From positions 661,001 to 725,000 of the forward strand of contig NZ_CP071007.1 of assembly GCF_018417635.1 (NCBI RefSeq): 64,000 nucleotides of DNA, in the 5' to 3' direction. The notes beneath the pieces are model-generated. The model saw only the letters and a program-made list of their open reading frames with translations. It was not told the origin of the DNA and did not search any database. The position numbers and the translations under genes were made by a program. This document shows, one piece after another, positions 20,339 through 33,373 of the stretch; within the stretch, counting starts at the first letter, position 1, and the number at the start of each line of letters is the position of its first letter. The DNA is from Pseudomonas sp. SORT22 (lineage in GTDB: Bacteria > Pseudomonadota > Gammaproteobacteria > Pseudomonadales > Pseudomonadaceae).

Positions 20339-21606
20339 GTCACTAACCTGCGCTGGAAGAGTTCACGGAAGACCGGATAGATATCGCCGGCCGACACCAG
20401 CTGCTGCTGGGCGAACGTATCGGCAAAGGCTTCGCCGATACGCTCATACTCGTACCACAATGCCTGATGTTCGCGAGGGGTGATCTCAACGTAAGTGTAG
20501 TACTGGACGAACGGCATGATCTGCTTGGTAAGAATCTCGCGGCAGATCGGCGAGTCGTCGTTCCAGTTGTCGCCATCTGAAGCCTGGGCGGCGTAGATGT
20601 TCCATTCATTGGCCGGATAGCGTTCTGCCATGATCTCCTGCATCAGCTTCAGGGCGCTGGAGACGATGGTGCCGCCGGTTTCCCGAGAGTAGAAAAACTC
20701 CTCTTCGTCTACTTCGCGGGCGCTGGTGTGATGGCGGATGAACACGACTTCGATCTTGTCGTAGTTGCGCTTGAGGAACAGGTACAAAAGGATGAAGAAG
20801 CGCTTGGCGATGTCCTTGGTGGCCTGGGTCATGGAGCCGGAAACGTCCATCAGGCAGAACATCACCGCCTTGGAACTGGGGTTGGGTTGCTTGACCAGCA
20901 GGTTGTACTTGAGGTCGAAGGTGTCGAGGAACGGCACGCGGTGGATGCGCGCGCTCAATCGCTCGATTTCCGCTTCGATTTCCTGAATATCGCCGAAATT
21001 GTCCGGTTCTTCGCGCTTCAGGCGCGCCAGTTCTTCCTGCGCCTCACGCAGTTTTGCCCGGCTGCTGCCGGACAGGGCGATACGCCGGGCATGGGCTGAA
21101 CGCAGGGTGCGGATGATGTTGATGCGTGACGGGTTGCCTTCGTTGCTGATACCGGCGCGCACGGTCTTGAAGGTGTCGGTGCCGGTCAGGTGACGTTTGA
21201 CCAGGTTGGGCAGTTCGAGGTCTTCGAACATGAACTCGAGGAATTCTTCCTGGGTAATCTGGAAGACGAACTCGTCCATGCCTTCGCCAGAGTTGCCGGC
21301 CTTGCCGCGGCCGCCGCCCCCGCCGCCCCCTTGCGGACGGGCGATATGCTCGCCCGCGGTGAATTCCTTGTTGCCAGGGTGCACCACGGTCTGCTTGCCG
21401 CCGCGGCCATGGTGCAGCACCGGCTCGTCGATGTCGCGACCGGGAATGCTGATCTGCTCGCCATGCTCCATATCGGTGATGGAGCGGCGGCTCACGGCCT
21501 CCTCGACGGCCTTCTTGATATGGTCACGGTAACGCCGCAAAAAGCGCTGGCGGTTGACCGTGCTCTTGTTCTTGCCGTTCAGGCGTCGGTCGATCACATA
21601 GCTCAT
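20335..21606 (-). CDS. YeaH/YhbH family protein (DUF444)
   Basis: 423 residues from ATG 21606 ([15 protein letters not shown]) behind GGAGGGG. A charged N-terminal half contains a glycine run (about residues 97-103), and the C-terminal half has a von Willebrand A-like fold with a MIDAS-type MDVSGSM (DxSxS) near residue 250. The family partners genetically with the PrkA/YeaG kinase; its biochemical role is not settled. Middle gene of prkA-yeaH-spoVR, overlapping spoVR by 4 bases. Confidence 0.93.
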   Translation of the reverse strand: MSYVIDRRLNGKNKSTVNRQRFLRRYRDHIKKAVEEAVSRRSITDMEHGEQISIPGRDIDEPVLHHGRGGKQTVVHPGNKEFTAGEHIARPQGGGGGGGRGKAGNSGEGMDEFVFQITQEEFLEFMFEDLELPNLVKRHLTGTDTFKTVRAGISNEGNPSRINIIRTLRSAHARRIALSGSSRAKLREAQEELARLKREEPDNFGDIQEIEAEIERLSARIHRVPFLDTFDLKYNLLVKQPNPSSKAVMFCLMDVSGSMTQATKDIAKRFFILLYLFLKRNYDKIEVVFIRHHTSAREVDEEEFFYSRETGGTIVSSALKLMQEIMAERYPANEWNIYAAQASDGDNWNDDSPICREILTKQIMPFVQYYTYVEITPREHQALWYEYERIGEAFADTFAQQQLVSAGDIYPVFRELFQRRLVT

Positions 21607-21620
21607 AGGCCCCTCCGGGA

Positions 21621-21736
21621 GTAGGCGGTAGCTGCAAGCTGTAAGCTTCAAGCTTCAAGTTGGATCACCGCTGCCCCCGCAAGCCGACACGTATTTGACC
21701 TACGTGCGCGACTTGCAGCTGACAGCTTGCAGCTTG
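21621..21736. repeat. Inverted pair of AAGCTGCAAGCT-type repeats
   Basis: The 134-bp prkA-yeaH gap holds GTAGGCGGTAGCTGCAAGCT followed by further AAGCTTCAAG units (21621-21660). A related arm in reverse orientation (21711-21736, ACTTGCAGCTGACAGCTTGC) can fold back on it. A closely similar unit starts at the right end of the window (63967). Confidence 0.7.
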
Positions 21737-21740
21737 GCGC

Positions 21741-23663
21741 TTATTGCGATTTTCTGACTCGCAGGTACCATTCCGAGAGCAGCCGAACTTGCTTGTCTGT
21801 GTAACCGCGTTCCACCATTCGGGTGACGAAGTCGTTGTGCTTTTGTTGATCCTCTTTGCTGGCCTTGGCGTTGAAGCTGATGACCGGCAGCAGGTCCTCG
21901 GTGTTGGAGAACATTTTCTTCTCGATCACCACCCGCAGTTTTTCGTAGCTGAGCCAGGTCGGGTTCTTGCCGTTGTTGTTGGCCCGGGCGCGCAACACGA
22001 AGTTGACGATTTCGTTGCGGAAATCCTTCGGATTGCTGATGCCGGCCGGCTTCTCGATCTTCTCCAGCTCTTCGTTGAGGGCGATGCGGTTGAGGATCTC
22101 GCCGGTTTCCGGGTCGCGATACTCCTGGTCCTGAATCCAGAAGTCGGCATACAGCACGTAACGGTCGAAGATGTTTTGCCCGTACTCGCTGTAGGACTCC
22201 AGGTAAGCGGTCTGGATTTCCTTGCCGATGAACTCGATGTAGCGCGGTGCCAGGTACTCTTTGAGGTAGCGCAGGTAGCGTTCGCGCACTTCGGCCGGGA
22301 ACTGTTCCTGTTCGATTTGCTGCTCCAGCACATACAGCAGGTGCACCGGGTTGGCGGCAATTTCGTGAGGGTCGAAGTTGAACACCTTGGAGAGGATCTT
22401 GAAGGCGAAGCGGGTCGACAGGCCGTTCATGCCTTCGTCCACTCCAGCGGCGTCGCGGTACTCCTGGATCGACTTGGCCTTGGGATCGGTGTCCTTGAGG
22501 TTTTCGCCGTCGTACACCCGCATTTTCGAGTAGATGTTCGAGTTTTCCGGCTCTTTGAGCCGTGACAGCACGGTGAACTGGGCGAGCATCTTCAGGGTGT
22601 CTGGCGCGCAATGGGCCTTGGCCAGCGAGCTGTTGAACAGCAGCTTGTCGTAGATCTTGATCTCGTCGCTGACCCGCAGGCAGTACGGCACCTTGACGAT
22701 GTAGATACGGTCGATGAAGGCTTCGTTGTTCTTGTTGTTGCGGAAACTGTGCCATTCCGATTCGTTGGAGTGGGCCAGCAGGATCCCGGAGTAGGGGATC
22801 GCCCCAAGGCCTTCGGTACTGTTGTAGTTACCTTCCTGGGTTGCCGTGAGCAGCGGGTGCAGAACCTTGATTGGCGCCTTGAACATCTCGACGAATTCCA
22901 TCAGGCCCTGGTTGGCCCGGCACAGCGCGCCCGAGTAGCTGTAGGCGTCGGCGTCGTTCTGCGGGTATTCCTCGAGTTTGCGGATGTCGACCTTGCCGAC
23001 CAGGGCGGAAATGTCCTGGTTGTTTTCATCACCCGGTTCGGTTTTGGCCACGGCAATCTGGTTGAGGATCGACGGGTAGAGTTTGACCACTTTGAACTGG
23101 CTGATGTCGCCCCCGAACTCGGCCAGTCGCTTGGTCGCCCAGGGCGACATGATGGTGTTCAGGTAGCGTCGTGGAATGCCGAAGTCTTCTTCGAGAATGG
23201 CGCCGTCTTCAGCGGCGTTGAACAGCCCCAGGGGCGACTCGAATACCGGCGAGCCCTTGATGGCATAGAAGGGCACCTTCTCCATCAATTGTTTGAGCTT
23301 TTCGGCCAGGGACGATTTACCACCGCCCACCGGGCCCAGCAGGTAAAGGATCTGTTTCTTCTCTTCCAGGCCTTGGGCGGCATGGCGGAAATACGACACG
23401 ATCTGGTCGATGCACTCTTCCATGCCATGGAAGTCTTCAAAGGCCGGATAACGGCGGATCACCTTGTTGGAGAAAATGCGCGACAGCCTTGAGTTGTTCG
23501 AGGTGTCGACCAGTTCCGGCTCGCCGATAGCCATCAACAGGCGTTCGGCCGCCGACGCATAAGCGCTGCGATCGCTTTTGCAGAGCTCAAGGTACTCTTG
23601 CAGCGAAAGTTCTTCCTGACGGGTGGACTCGAAACGTTGTTGGAAGTGGCTAAAAATACTCAT
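21741..23663 (-). CDS. prkA: PrkA serine protein kinase / AAA+ protein
   Basis: 640 residues from ATG 23663 (MSIFSHFQQRF) behind GAGGTG. The AAA-type Walker A is GPVGGGKS (110-117). The C-terminal kinase-like PrkA domain follows, with full family length. Homologues (E. coli YeaG, Bacillus PrkA) have reported serine kinase activity and, in some species, AAA+ protease activity. First gene of prkA-yeaH-spoVR; 281 bp separate it from glpE, with a palindrome at 23789-23802 in the likely promoter region. Confidence 0.95.
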   Translation of the reverse strand: MSIFSHFQQRFESTRQEELSLQEYLELCKSDRSAYASAAERLLMAIGEPELVDTSNNSRLSRIFSNKVIRRYPAFEDFHGMEECIDQIVSYFRHAAQGLEEKKQILYLLGPVGGGKSSLAEKLKQLMEKVPFYAIKGSPVFESPLGLFNAAEDGAILEEDFGIPRRYLNTIMSPWATKRLAEFGGDISQFKVVKLYPSILNQIAVAKTEPGDENNQDISALVGKVDIRKLEEYPQNDADAYSYSGALCRANQGLMEFVEMFKAPIKVLHPLLTATQEGNYNSTEGLGAIPYSGILLAHSNESEWHSFRNNKNNEAFIDRIYIVKVPYCLRVSDEIKIYDKLLFNSSLAKAHCAPDTLKMLAQFTVLSRLKEPENSNIYSKMRVYDGENLKDTDPKAKSIQEYRDAAGVDEGMNGLSTRFAFKILSKVFNFDPHEIAANPVHLLYVLEQQIEQEQFPAEVRERYLRYLKEYLAPRYIEFIGKEIQTAYLESYSEYGQNIFDRYVLYADFWIQDQEYRDPETGEILNRIALNEELEKIEKPAGISNPKDFRNEIVNFVLRARANNNGKNPTWLSYEKLRVVIEKKMFSNTEDLLPVISFNAKASKEDQQKHNDFVTRMVERGYTDKQVRLLSEWYLRVRKSQ

Positions 23664-23788
23664 GACGTCACCTCGCTCGATACGTGGAGCCGACGCCGGA
23701 TCAGTCAGCTGATGCTGGCATGCAATCGACACCGCCGATTGCTGTATACCCCCCAGAACACCTAGAACTCGCTACCGATGACCCGCAC

Positions 23789-23802
23789 GCCGGTGTACCG
23801 GC
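23789..23802. promoter_or_regulatory. GCCGGT-N2-ACCGGC palindrome upstream of prkA
   Basis: A perfect 6-2-6 palindrome about 126 bp upstream of the prkA start. Its size and position suit a regulator site, but no regulator can be named from sequence. Confidence 0.35.
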
Positions 23803-23944
23803 TCTCCCCTTTTTGGATGGCCTGCGCTTAAGGATAGTTCGTTATCGGGGAGGTCAAGGGCGGTTGTACATGAAGTTCGCCATGACCGTTCGTCTGGCCA
23901 GGCGCGAGCCCGCACAGGACGCGGGCTGCGAGAGATGAAAAAAA

Positions 23945-24274
23945 TTATTCGGCAGTGCCTTGGGCGGTTTCTGCAGGGTAGGTGCCACGCCACAGCTCGA
24001 AGCCGCCGTCGAGGCTGTAGACGTCGGAAAAGCCCTGGCTGATCAGGTAGGCGGCAGCGCTCTGGCTGGAGTTACCGTGATAGCAGACCACTACGGTGGG
24101 GGCATCGAGATCGGCAGTGCGGATGAAGTCCGCTACCGAGTGATTGTCCAGATGCTGCGCGCCGGTGATATGACCGGCGGCAAAGGCTTGCGGGTCGCGA
24201 ATATCGACCACGACCGCACCTTGCTCGCGCAGCGCCTGGGCCTGCTCGGGAGGGATGCGTTTGAATTCGCTCAT
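23945..24274 (-). CDS. glpE: Thiosulfate sulfurtransferase GlpE (rhodanese)
   Basis: 109 residues, a single rhodanese domain. The active-site loop is CYHGNSS, with the catalytic Cys near residue 64, the GlpE pattern. It moves sulfane sulfur from thiosulfate to cyanide or thiols such as thioredoxin. Last gene of the run lptD-surA-pdxA-rsmA-apaG-apaH-glpE, 14 bp below apaH. Its stop is followed by a GCCCGC/GCGGGC hairpin (about 23910-23928) lacking a T tract in the needed direction. Confidence 0.93.
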   Translation of the reverse strand: MSEFKRIPPEQAQALREQGAVVVDIRDPQAFAAGHITGAQHLDNHSVADFIRTADLDAPTVVVCYHGNSSQSAAAYLISQGFSDVYSLDGGFELWRGTYPAETAQGTAE

Positions 24275-24288
24275 GGGTACGGTTTCCT

Positions 24289-25164
24289 TCAGGACTGGTC
24301 GTTCATTCTAGCCGGTTGTGCGGACGCAGGCTGCGTGCGCGGGGTGCCTTGCTCGGTGCATTCACAGCGCTGCAATGCGCCGGTATCGACGTTGTACAGG
24401 GTCATCGCGCCACCCCAGACGCAGCCGGTGTCCAGGGCGATCACCCCGGGCTCCTTGCAGCGCCCTTCAAGGGCGGCCCAATGGCCGAAGATGATCTTCA
24501 CATGCCGTGAGCGGCGGCCCTTGTGGGCGAACCAGGGCTTGTAGCCGGGAGGGGCGGTGTCGGCGCCTTCCTTGCCCTTGAGGTCGAGCTTGCCTTCGCT
24601 GGTGCAAAAGCGCATGCGGGTGAAGTAGTTGGTGATCACCCGCAGGCGGGTGACGCCGCTCAGGTCCTTGCTCCACTTGTTCGGCTCGTTGCCGTACATG
24701 CCATCGAGGTAGGGCTTGAAGCGATTGTCGTCGCGCAGCGCTTCCTCAACTTCGCCTGCCAGCTCCAGGGCCTTGCCCAGGGTCCACTGCGGCGGGATGC
24801 CGGCGTGCACCAGCACTACGCCGCGCTGCTCGTCGTAATGCAGCAGCTTTTGCCGGCGCAGCCAGTCGAGCAGTTCGCCAGCATCTGGCGCATCGAGAAT
24901 TTCGCGCAGGGTGTCGCTTTTTTTCAGGCGCTCGATGTTGTGCCAGGCGGCCAGCAGGTGCAGGTCATGGTTGCCCAGTACGCACACCAGCGATTCGCGG
25001 ATGGAATAAAGGAAGCGCAAGGTTTCCAGTGATTCCGGGCCGCGGTTGACCAGATCGCCGACCAGCCACAGGCGGTCGACCTTTGGATCGAAGCTCACCC
25101 GTTCGAGCAGGGACTTGAGCGGCTGCAGGCAGCCTTGCAGGTCTCCGACTGCGTATACCGCCAT
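24289..25164 (-). CDS. apaH: Symmetrical bis(5'-nucleosyl)-tetraphosphatase
   Basis: 291 residues with the metallophosphatase motifs GDLQG (residues 7-11), GDLVNRGP and GNHD, as in ApaH. It hydrolyses Ap4A to two ADP and also removes Np4 caps from bacterial RNA. Start and the apaG stop share one base (TGATG at 25164), so translation is coupled. The C-terminal 25 residues are low in conserved character. Confidence 0.96.
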   Translation of the reverse strand: MAVYAVGDLQGCLQPLKSLLERVSFDPKVDRLWLVGDLVNRGPESLETLRFLYSIRESLVCVLGNHDLHLLAAWHNIERLKKSDTLREILDAPDAGELLDWLRRQKLLHYDEQRGVVLVHAGIPPQWTLGKALELAGEVEEALRDDNRFKPYLDGMYGNEPNKWSKDLSGVTRLRVITNYFTRMRFCTSEGKLDLKGKEGADTAPPGYKPWFAHKGRRSRHVKIIFGHWAALEGRCKEPGVIALDTGCVWGGAMTLYNVDTGALQRCECTEQGTPRTQPASAQPARMNDQS

Positions 25165-25544
25165 CAGTGCAGGGCTCCGGGGACGGCGAGGCGGAAGGGG
25201 GCAATGACGGCGTCGAAACGCTTACCGTCCTCGGCAAACATCTGATAGCTGCCCTGCATGGTGCCGACTTTGGTGCTGATCACCGCGCCGCTGCTGTAAG
25301 TGTGGCTTTGCCCGGGTTCAATGGCCGGTTGCTGGCCGATCACACCGGCGCCCTTGACCTCTTCGACATGGCCATCACCGTTGGTGATCAGCCAGTGTCG
25401 TGACATCAGCTTGGCGGTCACAGAGCCATTGTTCTTCACCGTAATGGTATAGGCGAAGGCGAAACGGTCGTTTTCGGGGTCGGATTGTTCTTTGAGAAAG
25501 CGGGTCACGACGCTGACGTCGATCTGGTAACGGGGATCAGACAT
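25164..25544 (-). CDS. apaG: ApaG protein (Co2+/Mg2+ efflux-associated)
   Basis: 126 residues, single ApaG/DUF525 beta-sandwich with the usual [20 protein letters not shown] and [13 protein letters not shown] segments. The family is genetically tied to apaH and ksgA and linked to Co2+ resistance and Mg2+ efflux in Salmonella; its biochemical role is open. One-base overlap with apaH. Confidence 0.95.
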   Translation of the reverse strand: MSDPRYQIDVSVVTRFLKEQSDPENDRFAFAYTITVKNNGSVTAKLMSRHWLITNGDGHVEEVKGAGVIGQQPAIEPGQSHTYSSGAVISTKVGTMQGSYQMFAEDGKRFDAVIAPFRLAVPGALH

Positions 25545-25611
25545 GCAAGGGGCCTTGGCAACAGACGCGGATACGGCGATGGCGTCAGTCTAGGCTATCG
25601 GCGGGGTAGCC

Positions 25612-25637
25612 GGCCAGTCATGCGGGCATGACTGGCC
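25612..25637. other. Perfect 12-bp inverted repeat between rsmA and apaG
   Basis: GGCCAGTCATGC (25612-25623) and GCATGACTGGCC (25626-25637) are exact reverse complements separated by two bases. It occupies the 104-bp gap between rsmA and apaG. No T tract follows on the - strand, so it may be an mRNA stability or processing element rather than a terminator. Confidence 0.7.
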
Positions 25638-25648
25638 TATGGCGCAGG

Positions 25649-26455
25649 TTACGCGGCGCCCTGTTGCTCGGCCAGCTTGTCGGCCAGGCGCACGAAGGCG
25701 GCGAGGTCGAGTTGCTCGGGGCGCAGGCTGCCATCGACGCCGGCAGCTTCAATGGCGTCGCTGCTGAGCAGGGCCTTGAGGGTGTTGCGCAGGGTTTTGC
25801 GGCGCTGGTTGAAGGCTTCGCGAACGATGCGTTCGAGCAGGCGATGGTCCTTGGCCGGGAACGGCAGGGTTTCGTGTGGCACCAGGCGCACGATCGCTGA
25901 ATCGACCTTGGGCGGCGGGTTGAACGCGCCGGGACCGACGTTGAACAGGTGTTCGACCCGGCAGTGGTACTGCACCATGATCGACAGACGGCCCCAGTCA
26001 CCACCGCCAGGGCCTGCGGCCAGGCGCTCGACCACTTCCTTCTGCAGCATGAAATGCATGTCGCGGATCAGCTCGGCGTTGGCCAGCAGGTGGAAGATCA
26101 GTGGCGTCGAGATGTTATACGGCAGGTTGCCGACCACGCGCAGGCTGTGGGGGGCAGCGCCGAGGGTGGTGAAGTCGAACTTCAGTGCATCGCCCTGGTG
26201 CAGGCGAAAGTTGTCGCGGTTAGCGAACTGCTGGTTGAGGATCGGTACCAGGTCTTTGTCCAGCTCGACCACGTCCAGCTGCGCGCCGCTGGCCAGCAGG
26301 CCGGAGGTCAGGGCGCCCTGGCCCGGGCCGATTTCCAGCATGCGCTCGCCGGCCTTGGCGTGGATCGAGCGCAGGATGCGGTCGATGACCCCGGCGTCGT
26401 GCAGGAAGTTCTGGCCAAAGCGCTTGCGCGCCTTGTGTTGGTATTGCTCGGTCAT
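25649..26455 (-). CDS. rsmA: 16S rRNA dimethyladenosine transferase
   Basis: 268 residues (also ksgA). The SAM site is [15 protein letters not shown] and the catalytic motif is NLPYNIST. It dimethylates A1518 and A1519 of 16S rRNA late in 30S assembly; its loss gives kasugamycin resistance. It overlaps the pdxA stop by 4 bases (ATGA at 26452-26455). Confidence 0.98.
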   Translation of the reverse strand: MTEQYQHKARKRFGQNFLHDAGVIDRILRSIHAKAGERMLEIGPGQGALTSGLLASGAQLDVVELDKDLVPILNQQFANRDNFRLHQGDALKFDFTTLGAAPHSLRVVGNLPYNISTPLIFHLLANAELIRDMHFMLQKEVVERLAAGPGGGDWGRLSIMVQYHCRVEHLFNVGPGAFNPPPKVDSAIVRLVPHETLPFPAKDHRLLERIVREAFNQRRKTLRNTLKALLSSDAIEAAGVDGSLRPEQLDLAAFVRLADKLAEQQGAA

Positions 26456-27441
26456 TTTCGGGTCTCGGCCATCTGGTAGGCGGTTTCCAGGGCGACCTGC
26501 AGGCTGCCGGTGTCGATCTTGCCGCTGCCGGCCAGGTCCAGGGCGGTGCCGTGGTCGACCGAGGTGCGGATGATCGGCAGGCCCAGGGTCACGTTGACCG
26601 CAGCGCCGAAGCCTTTGTACTTGAGCACGGGCAGGCCCTGGTCGTGGTACATCGCCAGCACTGCGTCGCAGTGCTCCAGATATTTGGGGGTAAACAGGGT
26701 GTCGGCGGGCAACGGGCCGCGAAGGTCCATGCCTTCGCTGCGCAGGCGCGCCAATGTCGGTTCGATGGTGTCTATTTCTTCGTGGCCCAGGTGACCACCC
26801 TCGCCGGCATGCGGGTTGAGGCCGCAGACCAGGATGCGCGGGTTGGCTATGCCGAACTTGTGTTGCAGGTCAGCATGCAGGATCCGCGTGACGCGCTCCA
26901 GGCGCTCGCTGGTGATGGCGTCGGCAACCTCGCGCAGCGGCAGGTGCGTGGTCACCAGGGCCACGCGCAGGCCGCGGGTCGCCAGCATCATCACCACTTG
27001 CGCGGTGTTGGTCAGGTCGGCGAGAAACTCGGTGTGCCCGGAAAAGGCGATACCGCTTTCGTTGATCACGCCCTTGTGCACCGGTGCGGTGATCATCCCG
27101 GCGAAATGCCCGTCCAGGCAGCCTTGCCCGGCGCGGGTGAGGGTTTGCAGGACGAATGCGGCGTTGGCTTTGTCCAGCTGGCCGGCAACCACCGGGTTTT
27201 GCAGCGGCGTGTCCCAGACATACAGGCTGCCTGCCGGAGCGGGCTGGTCGGGGAGGGCGTCGAGGCTCACCGGCAGCAGCGTGACGGCCACGCCCAGCTG
27301 CGTGGCCCGCTCGGCGAGCAGGTCACGGCTGGTAATGGCAATCAGGGGGTGCGGCTGGGCTTGCGTGGCGAGCAGCAGGCACAGGTCAGGACCTATGCCG
27401 GCCGGCTCGCCGGGTGTGAGGGCGAAGCGCTGCGGTTTCAC
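26452..27441 (-). CDS. pdxA: 4-hydroxythreonine-4-phosphate dehydrogenase
   Basis: 329 residues. Metal-binding histidines sit in [19 protein letters not shown] and [12 protein letters not shown], the PdxA pattern. It oxidises 4-phosphohydroxy-threonine in the DXP-dependent pyridoxal phosphate pathway. Its start overlaps the surA stop by 4 bases, and its stop overlaps rsmA by 4, so three genes are chained. Confidence 0.97.
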   Translation of the reverse strand: MKPQRFALTPGEPAGIGPDLCLLLATQAQPHPLIAITSRDLLAERATQLGVAVTLLPVSLDALPDQPAPAGSLYVWDTPLQNPVVAGQLDKANAAFVLQTLTRAGQGCLDGHFAGMITAPVHKGVINESGIAFSGHTEFLADLTNTAQVVMMLATRGLRVALVTTHLPLREVADAITSERLERVTRILHADLQHKFGIANPRILVCGLNPHAGEGGHLGHEEIDTIEPTLARLRSEGMDLRGPLPADTLFTPKYLEHCDAVLAMYHDQGLPVLKYKGFGAAVNVTLGLPIIRTSVDHGTALDLAGSGKIDTGSLQVALETAYQMAETRK

Positions 27442-28757
27442 TGCGCGGCCTGATCGGCGCCAGGAAGCTTGATTTCGACGTAGGCTTCGTCACGGATCTG
27501 ACGCAGCCAGGTCTGCAGTTCTTCATCGTACTTGCGGTTGCGCAGTACGTTCATCGCTTGTTGCTCGCGGGCCTGTTCGGTGCTGTCGGTGGCGCGGCGG
27601 CCCAGCACTTCGAGCACGTGCCAGCCATACTGGGTCTTGAATGGCTTGGTCACCTGGCCCTGTTGGGCGTTGGCCATTTCTTCGCGGAACTCCGGTACCA
27701 GGGCGCTTGGATCGATCCAGTTGAGGTCGCCGCCATTGAGTGCCGAGCCAGGGTCTTCGGAGAAGCTCTTGGCCAGCGTGGCGAAATCTTCGCCGTTCTG
27801 GATGCGGTCATACAGCCGTTGCGCCAGTTCCTTGGTCGCCGCTTCGCTGCGAATCTCGCTTGGCTTGATCAGGATGTGGCGGACATGCACTTCGTCGCGC
27901 ATGGTGGCACCACCGCCGCCGCGTTTTTCCTGCATCTTGATGATGAGGAAACCGGTAGGAATACGCAGTGGCTGAGTCACGTCACCAACGCTCAGGCTGC
28001 TGAGCAGCTTGGCGAGCTCCGGCGGCAGTTGACCGGCTTTACGCCAGCCCATTTCGCCGCCTTCCAGGGCGTTTTCGCTGGCGGAGCTGGCGATTGCCAT
28101 CTGGCCGAAGTCGGCACCGCTTTTCAGGCGCGAGTAGACCTCACCAGCCTTTTGCGCGGCCGCCTGGATCTGCGCCGAGTTGGCGCTTTCCGGGGTCGGG
28201 ATCAGGATATTGGCCAGGCGCCATTCTTCCGACAGTTGCATCTGGCCTTGCTCCGAGGCGAGGAAGTTTTTCACTTCCTGCTCCGAGACCTGGATGCGCT
28301 CGGCAACCCGGCGCTGACGCACGCGGCTGATGATCATCTCGCGTCGAACCTGCTCGCGGGCATCTTCGTACGACAGGCCGTCGTGGGCCAAAGCGGCGCG
28401 GAACTGCTCCAGGTTCATGCCATTGCGCTGGGCAATGGTGCCGATGGCCTGGTTCAGTTCTTCGTCGGTGATGCGGATGCCCGAGCGATCGCCGATCTGC
28501 AGTTGCAGGTTCTCGACGATCAGGCGCTCGAGCACCTGTTGGTCCAGGACACCGGCGGGCGGCACCTGGCCGCCACGCTTGGCGATGGTCTGCTGGACTT
28601 CGCGTACGCGGCTGTCCAGCTGGCTTTTCATCACCACGTCGTTGTCGACGATGGCCACAACGCTGTCCAGGGGTTGCACGGCGGCGTGCGCCGTGCCGGT
28701 CAGCAATACTGCGCCCAGCAACAGCGGGCGCAGACAATCAGTAAGCTTGGTCTTCAC
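27438..28757 (-). CDS. surA: Periplasmic chaperone / peptidyl-prolyl isomerase SurA
   Basis: 439 residues from GTG 28757 ([15 protein letters not shown]). The signal peptide ends near TAHA (residue 25). An N-terminal SurA chaperone domain is followed by two parvulin domains (about 175-275 and 285-385), the second with [10 protein letters not shown] and [10 protein letters not shown]. It escorts outer-membrane beta-barrels, including LptD, to BAM. The start lies inside the last 20 bases of lptD, so the two are coupled; the ribosome site (AAGG) is weak and distant. Confidence 0.96.
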   Translation of the reverse strand: MKTKLTDCLRPLLLGAVLLTGTAHAAVQPLDSVVAIVDNDVVMKSQLDSRVREVQQTIAKRGGQVPPAGVLDQQVLERLIVENLQLQIGDRSGIRITDEELNQAIGTIAQRNGMNLEQFRAALAHDGLSYEDAREQVRREMIISRVRQRRVAERIQVSEQEVKNFLASEQGQMQLSEEWRLANILIPTPESANSAQIQAAAQKAGEVYSRLKSGADFGQMAIASSASENALEGGEMGWRKAGQLPPELAKLLSSLSVGDVTQPLRIPTGFLIIKMQEKRGGGGATMRDEVHVRHILIKPSEIRSEAATKELAQRLYDRIQNGEDFATLAKSFSEDPGSALNGGDLNWIDPSALVPEFREEMANAQQGQVTKPFKTQYGWHVLEVLGRRATDSTEQAREQQAMNVLRNRKYDEELQTWLRQIRDEAYVEIKLPGADQAAQ

Positions 28758-31548
28758 GAGTACGATAACCTTGAATGCCCTGGTCGAGGAACGACTCGAC
28801 CTTGTTGCCCACTACGCCGCCGAGGCCTTTCAGCACAATCTGCAGGAAGACGCCGTGGTCGCCTTTTTCGTTTTGCGGAATTGCCTGGCTGTAATCGTCG
28901 TAATCGATCCAGTAACGGTTGATCAGACGCAGCTTCCAGCAGCAGTTGTCATATTCGAAACCACCGAAGGCTTCCAGCGTGCGGTTGCGGTTGTAGTCAT
29001 GCTGCCAGCGCGCGATCGCGGTCCACTGCGGAACGATCGGCCACATGACCGAGAAGTCATGCTGCTGGATCTTGTAGTAGTCCTTGATGTAGTTCGCGTC
29101 ACCCGGCTGGCCATAGTCGCCACCACCTACCTGCCAGCGACCAGTGGCGCTGTTGTAGATGACCATGTCGTTGCGGTAGCGGTAACCGAGGTTGACCACC
29201 TTGTTGACGTTGTCTTCAGGCTGGTAATGGAACATCGCGCTGCCCGAACGGGTGCTGCGGCTGTCCGGATCCCAGTTGAAATCGGAATTGAAGCGCCAGT
29301 CGCGGTTGAAGCGGTATTCGTATTCCAGTGCGTACGGGGAAACATCCGACTGTGCGTCCTGACGGTCCTTGTAGGCAATGCCAGGCAACTGAACCTTGCG
29401 GTCCTTGAAGTACAGGGCCTGGCCAACGCTAAGGCGCTGACGTTCAAAGCCGTTCTCTTCGATCCAGCGGTTGGTCACGCCCAGCGACAGCTTGTTCTCG
29501 TCGCCGATACGGTCGTTGCCACTGAAACGGTTGTCGCGAAACAGCGAGGCGTAGTTGAAGGTGTACTCGCTGGTATCGAAGACCGGGATGTCCATCTGGT
29601 TCTTGTACGGGACGTACAGGTAGTACAGACGTGGTTCCAGGGTCTGGGTGTAGTTCTTGCCGAACCACTGGGTGCTGCGGTCGAAGTACAGCCCGCTGTC
29701 GACGCTGACGATCGGAACATCGCGATCCTGCGAAGAGTTGAACCGGCCGAATTCGCGCGGCTGGCCTGGCGCCTGGGCCTTGCCCTGACTGTCGAGGTCA
29801 AGGTCGTAGTGGGTGTAGGCGTACTTCAGCGATGGCCGTACATAACCATAGCTTGCTTCCATCGGCAGGCTGATGGTCGGCGCCAGGTGCAGGCGAGTAC
29901 CGTTGGCTCGGGCCAGGCCGGTGATGTTCTGGTCGATGCGGCCACCGTCAGCGCGAACGCTGGTATCGAGCTTGCCGTCCTTGTCGAAGACAGTGCCGTT
30001 CTTCAGATCACGCTCGAAGCGTACAGCCTCGGATTCGTAGGTGAAGTTCATCCCGCCCGGGTGGTAAGGCAGCATGCCGTTGAAAGTGACCTGCGGCAGG
30101 CGGTCATACGGGGTGATCTGCGAAATGGTCGCCAGCTCGAAAGCCTGCACGTTCAGCCGCGCGGTGTAGGTATCACCGCGATAGGTCAACGCACCTTGCT
30201 GATTGACGAAGTCCCGGCTTTCGACACCGATCTGATCCGATTCCAGGTCCTGGAAGTAGAACGGGTCGCTGAAGTCGGTGTAGTCGACTTCAGTCATCAG
30301 GCGCTCGTCGAGGCCGCCCTTGTGCTGCCAGTTGACCATCCAGCGCTGATCTTTGTAGTCCGTCTGCAGCTTGCGGTCATCATCCTTGTCATTCAGGTAA
30401 GCACCACCGAACTGTCCTTCGCTGGACTTGGTCAGGTAGCGGAACTCGCCTTCCATCAACATGCCGCGCTTGGCCATGTAGCGTGGATACAAGGTGGCGT
30501 CGTAGTTTGGCGCCAGGTTGAAATAGTACGGCGTGACCAGCATGAAGCCGGTATCGCTGCTGGTGCTGAACGACGGCGGCAGGAAACCGGACTGGCGGCG
30601 GTCATCGATCGGGAAGTAGATGTACGGTGTGTAGAACACCGGGAAATCCTTGACCCGCAGGGTGACGTTGGTCGCGGTACCGAAGCCGGTGGCCGGGTTC
30701 AGGGTAATGTTGTTGCCCTTGAGCTGCCAGGCGTTGCTGTTCGGCTCACAGGTGGTGTAGGTACCATCCTTGAGGCGGATGATGGCGTTTTCAGCACGCT
30801 TGGCGTACAGGGCGCTGCCGCGGATGCGCGATTTGTGCATCACGTATTCGGCGTTATCGACCTTGGCTTCACCGGTGTCGAGCTGGATGTCGGCGTGATC
30901 GCCGACCACCAGCGAACCGTTGTCGCGAATCTTCACATTGCCGCTCAGCTCACCACGGTTCTCGGCCTGGTACAGGTTGGCCTCGTCGGCCTCGACCTGC
31001 ATGCTGCCCTGGCGCATGACCACGTCACCGGCGAGGGTGGCGATCTGCTGCTCCTGCTGGTAGCGCGAAACCTTGGCACCGATGAAGGTCGGCGACTCGT
31101 CTTTGGGCGTGGTGTCGGTCATGCCCGGACGGGTCGGCTCGATGTAGGCACCGGCGCAGTAAGGCCCGGTTTCGGCGAGCTGGGCTGGGGTGAGCTGGTC
31201 ACGAGGGACCCAATCCAGGTGGCTGGCATCGGGGCTACGGGATTTCAGCACGCGGCCTTTGGCTTCGGTGACCAGCACCGGACCTTGAGCCTGCTCCTGG
31301 GCGACCTCGCCGGAGCCGGCTGGCGTTTCACCGGACGAGCTGGCGGCCGCTCCGGCGTGCACCGGGCGCGGCGGCAGTGCGGCGGCAGGGGTTTTGGGCT
31401 TGCAGTCCCAGCCTCCGGCAGCAGACACTTGGCAGTCGAACTGCTCTGCGGCAACCACGTATGGGGTGGCCAGAGGTTGCATCGCCAGCAAACCGCCGGT
31501 GACCAGCAACGGGAATTTTTTACGAAACGCGGGGGATTTCAATGCCAT
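28738..31548 (-). CDS. lptD: LPS-assembly protein LptD
   Basis: 936 residues from ATG 31548 ([12 protein letters not shown]), with a signal peptide ending near VVAA and then Cys-containing [17 protein letters not shown] periplasmic OstA/jellyroll domain (about 140-300) has repeated tri-strand text such as GDVVMRQGS and [11 protein letters not shown]; the rest is the large beta-barrel, with a paired Cys-Cys near the C terminus (DNCCWKLR). With LptE it inserts LPS into the outer leaflet. First gene of the long - strand run and divergent from amgK by 130 bp. Confidence 0.97.
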   Translation of the reverse strand: MALKSPAFRKKFPLLVTGGLLAMQPLATPYVVAAEQFDCQVSAAGGWDCKPKTPAAALPPRPVHAGAAASSSGETPAGSGEVAQEQAQGPVLVTEAKGRVLKSRSPDASHLDWVPRDQLTPAQLAETGPYCAGAYIEPTRPGMTDTTPKDESPTFIGAKVSRYQQEQQIATLAGDVVMRQGSMQVEADEANLYQAENRGELSGNVKIRDNGSLVVGDHADIQLDTGEAKVDNAEYVMHKSRIRGSALYAKRAENAIIRLKDGTYTTCEPNSNAWQLKGNNITLNPATGFGTATNVTLRVKDFPVFYTPYIYFPIDDRRQSGFLPPSFSTSSDTGFMLVTPYYFNLAPNYDATLYPRYMAKRGMLMEGEFRYLTKSSEGQFGGAYLNDKDDDRKLQTDYKDQRWMVNWQHKGGLDERLMTEVDYTDFSDPFYFQDLESDQIGVESRDFVNQQGALTYRGDTYTARLNVQAFELATISQITPYDRLPQVTFNGMLPYHPGGMNFTYESEAVRFERDLKNGTVFDKDGKLDTSVRADGGRIDQNITGLARANGTRLHLAPTISLPMEASYGYVRPSLKYAYTHYDLDLDSQGKAQAPGQPREFGRFNSSQDRDVPIVSVDSGLYFDRSTQWFGKNYTQTLEPRLYYLYVPYKNQMDIPVFDTSEYTFNYASLFRDNRFSGNDRIGDENKLSLGVTNRWIEENGFERQRLSVGQALYFKDRKVQLPGIAYKDRQDAQSDVSPYALEYEYRFNRDWRFNSDFNWDPDSRSTRSGSAMFHYQPEDNVNKVVNLGYRYRNDMVIYNSATGRWQVGGGDYGQPGDANYIKDYYKIQQHDFSVMWPIVPQWTAIARWQHDYNRNRTLEAFGGFEYDNCCWKLRLINRYWIDYDDYSQAIPQNEKGDHGVFLQIVLKGLGGVVGNKVESFLDQGIQGYRTREDQAY

Positions 31549-31678
31549 CTTATTAGTCCGGGCTTCCTGCGTGCCATCTGCCCGCGTGTGGGGCCGCACG
31601 CCTCTCGATGGTCTGAAAAAGATGCTGGATAATAAAGCATGACCCGCTTGACGGCTAGGGCCGTCGGAGACCCTTGTA

Positions 31679-33372
<1,694 letters not shown>

Positions 33373-33373
33373 C

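Noticed and set aside
23684..23938. An 84-codon frame on + upstream of prkA
   Set aside because: It starts in the prkA leader, lacks a ribosome site and shows no family similarity; the region looks like a promoter area.
28330..31632. A 1100-codon open frame on + opposite lptD
   Set aside because: It is antisense to an unmistakable LptD and arises from high-GC codon bias; no motif or start context supports it.
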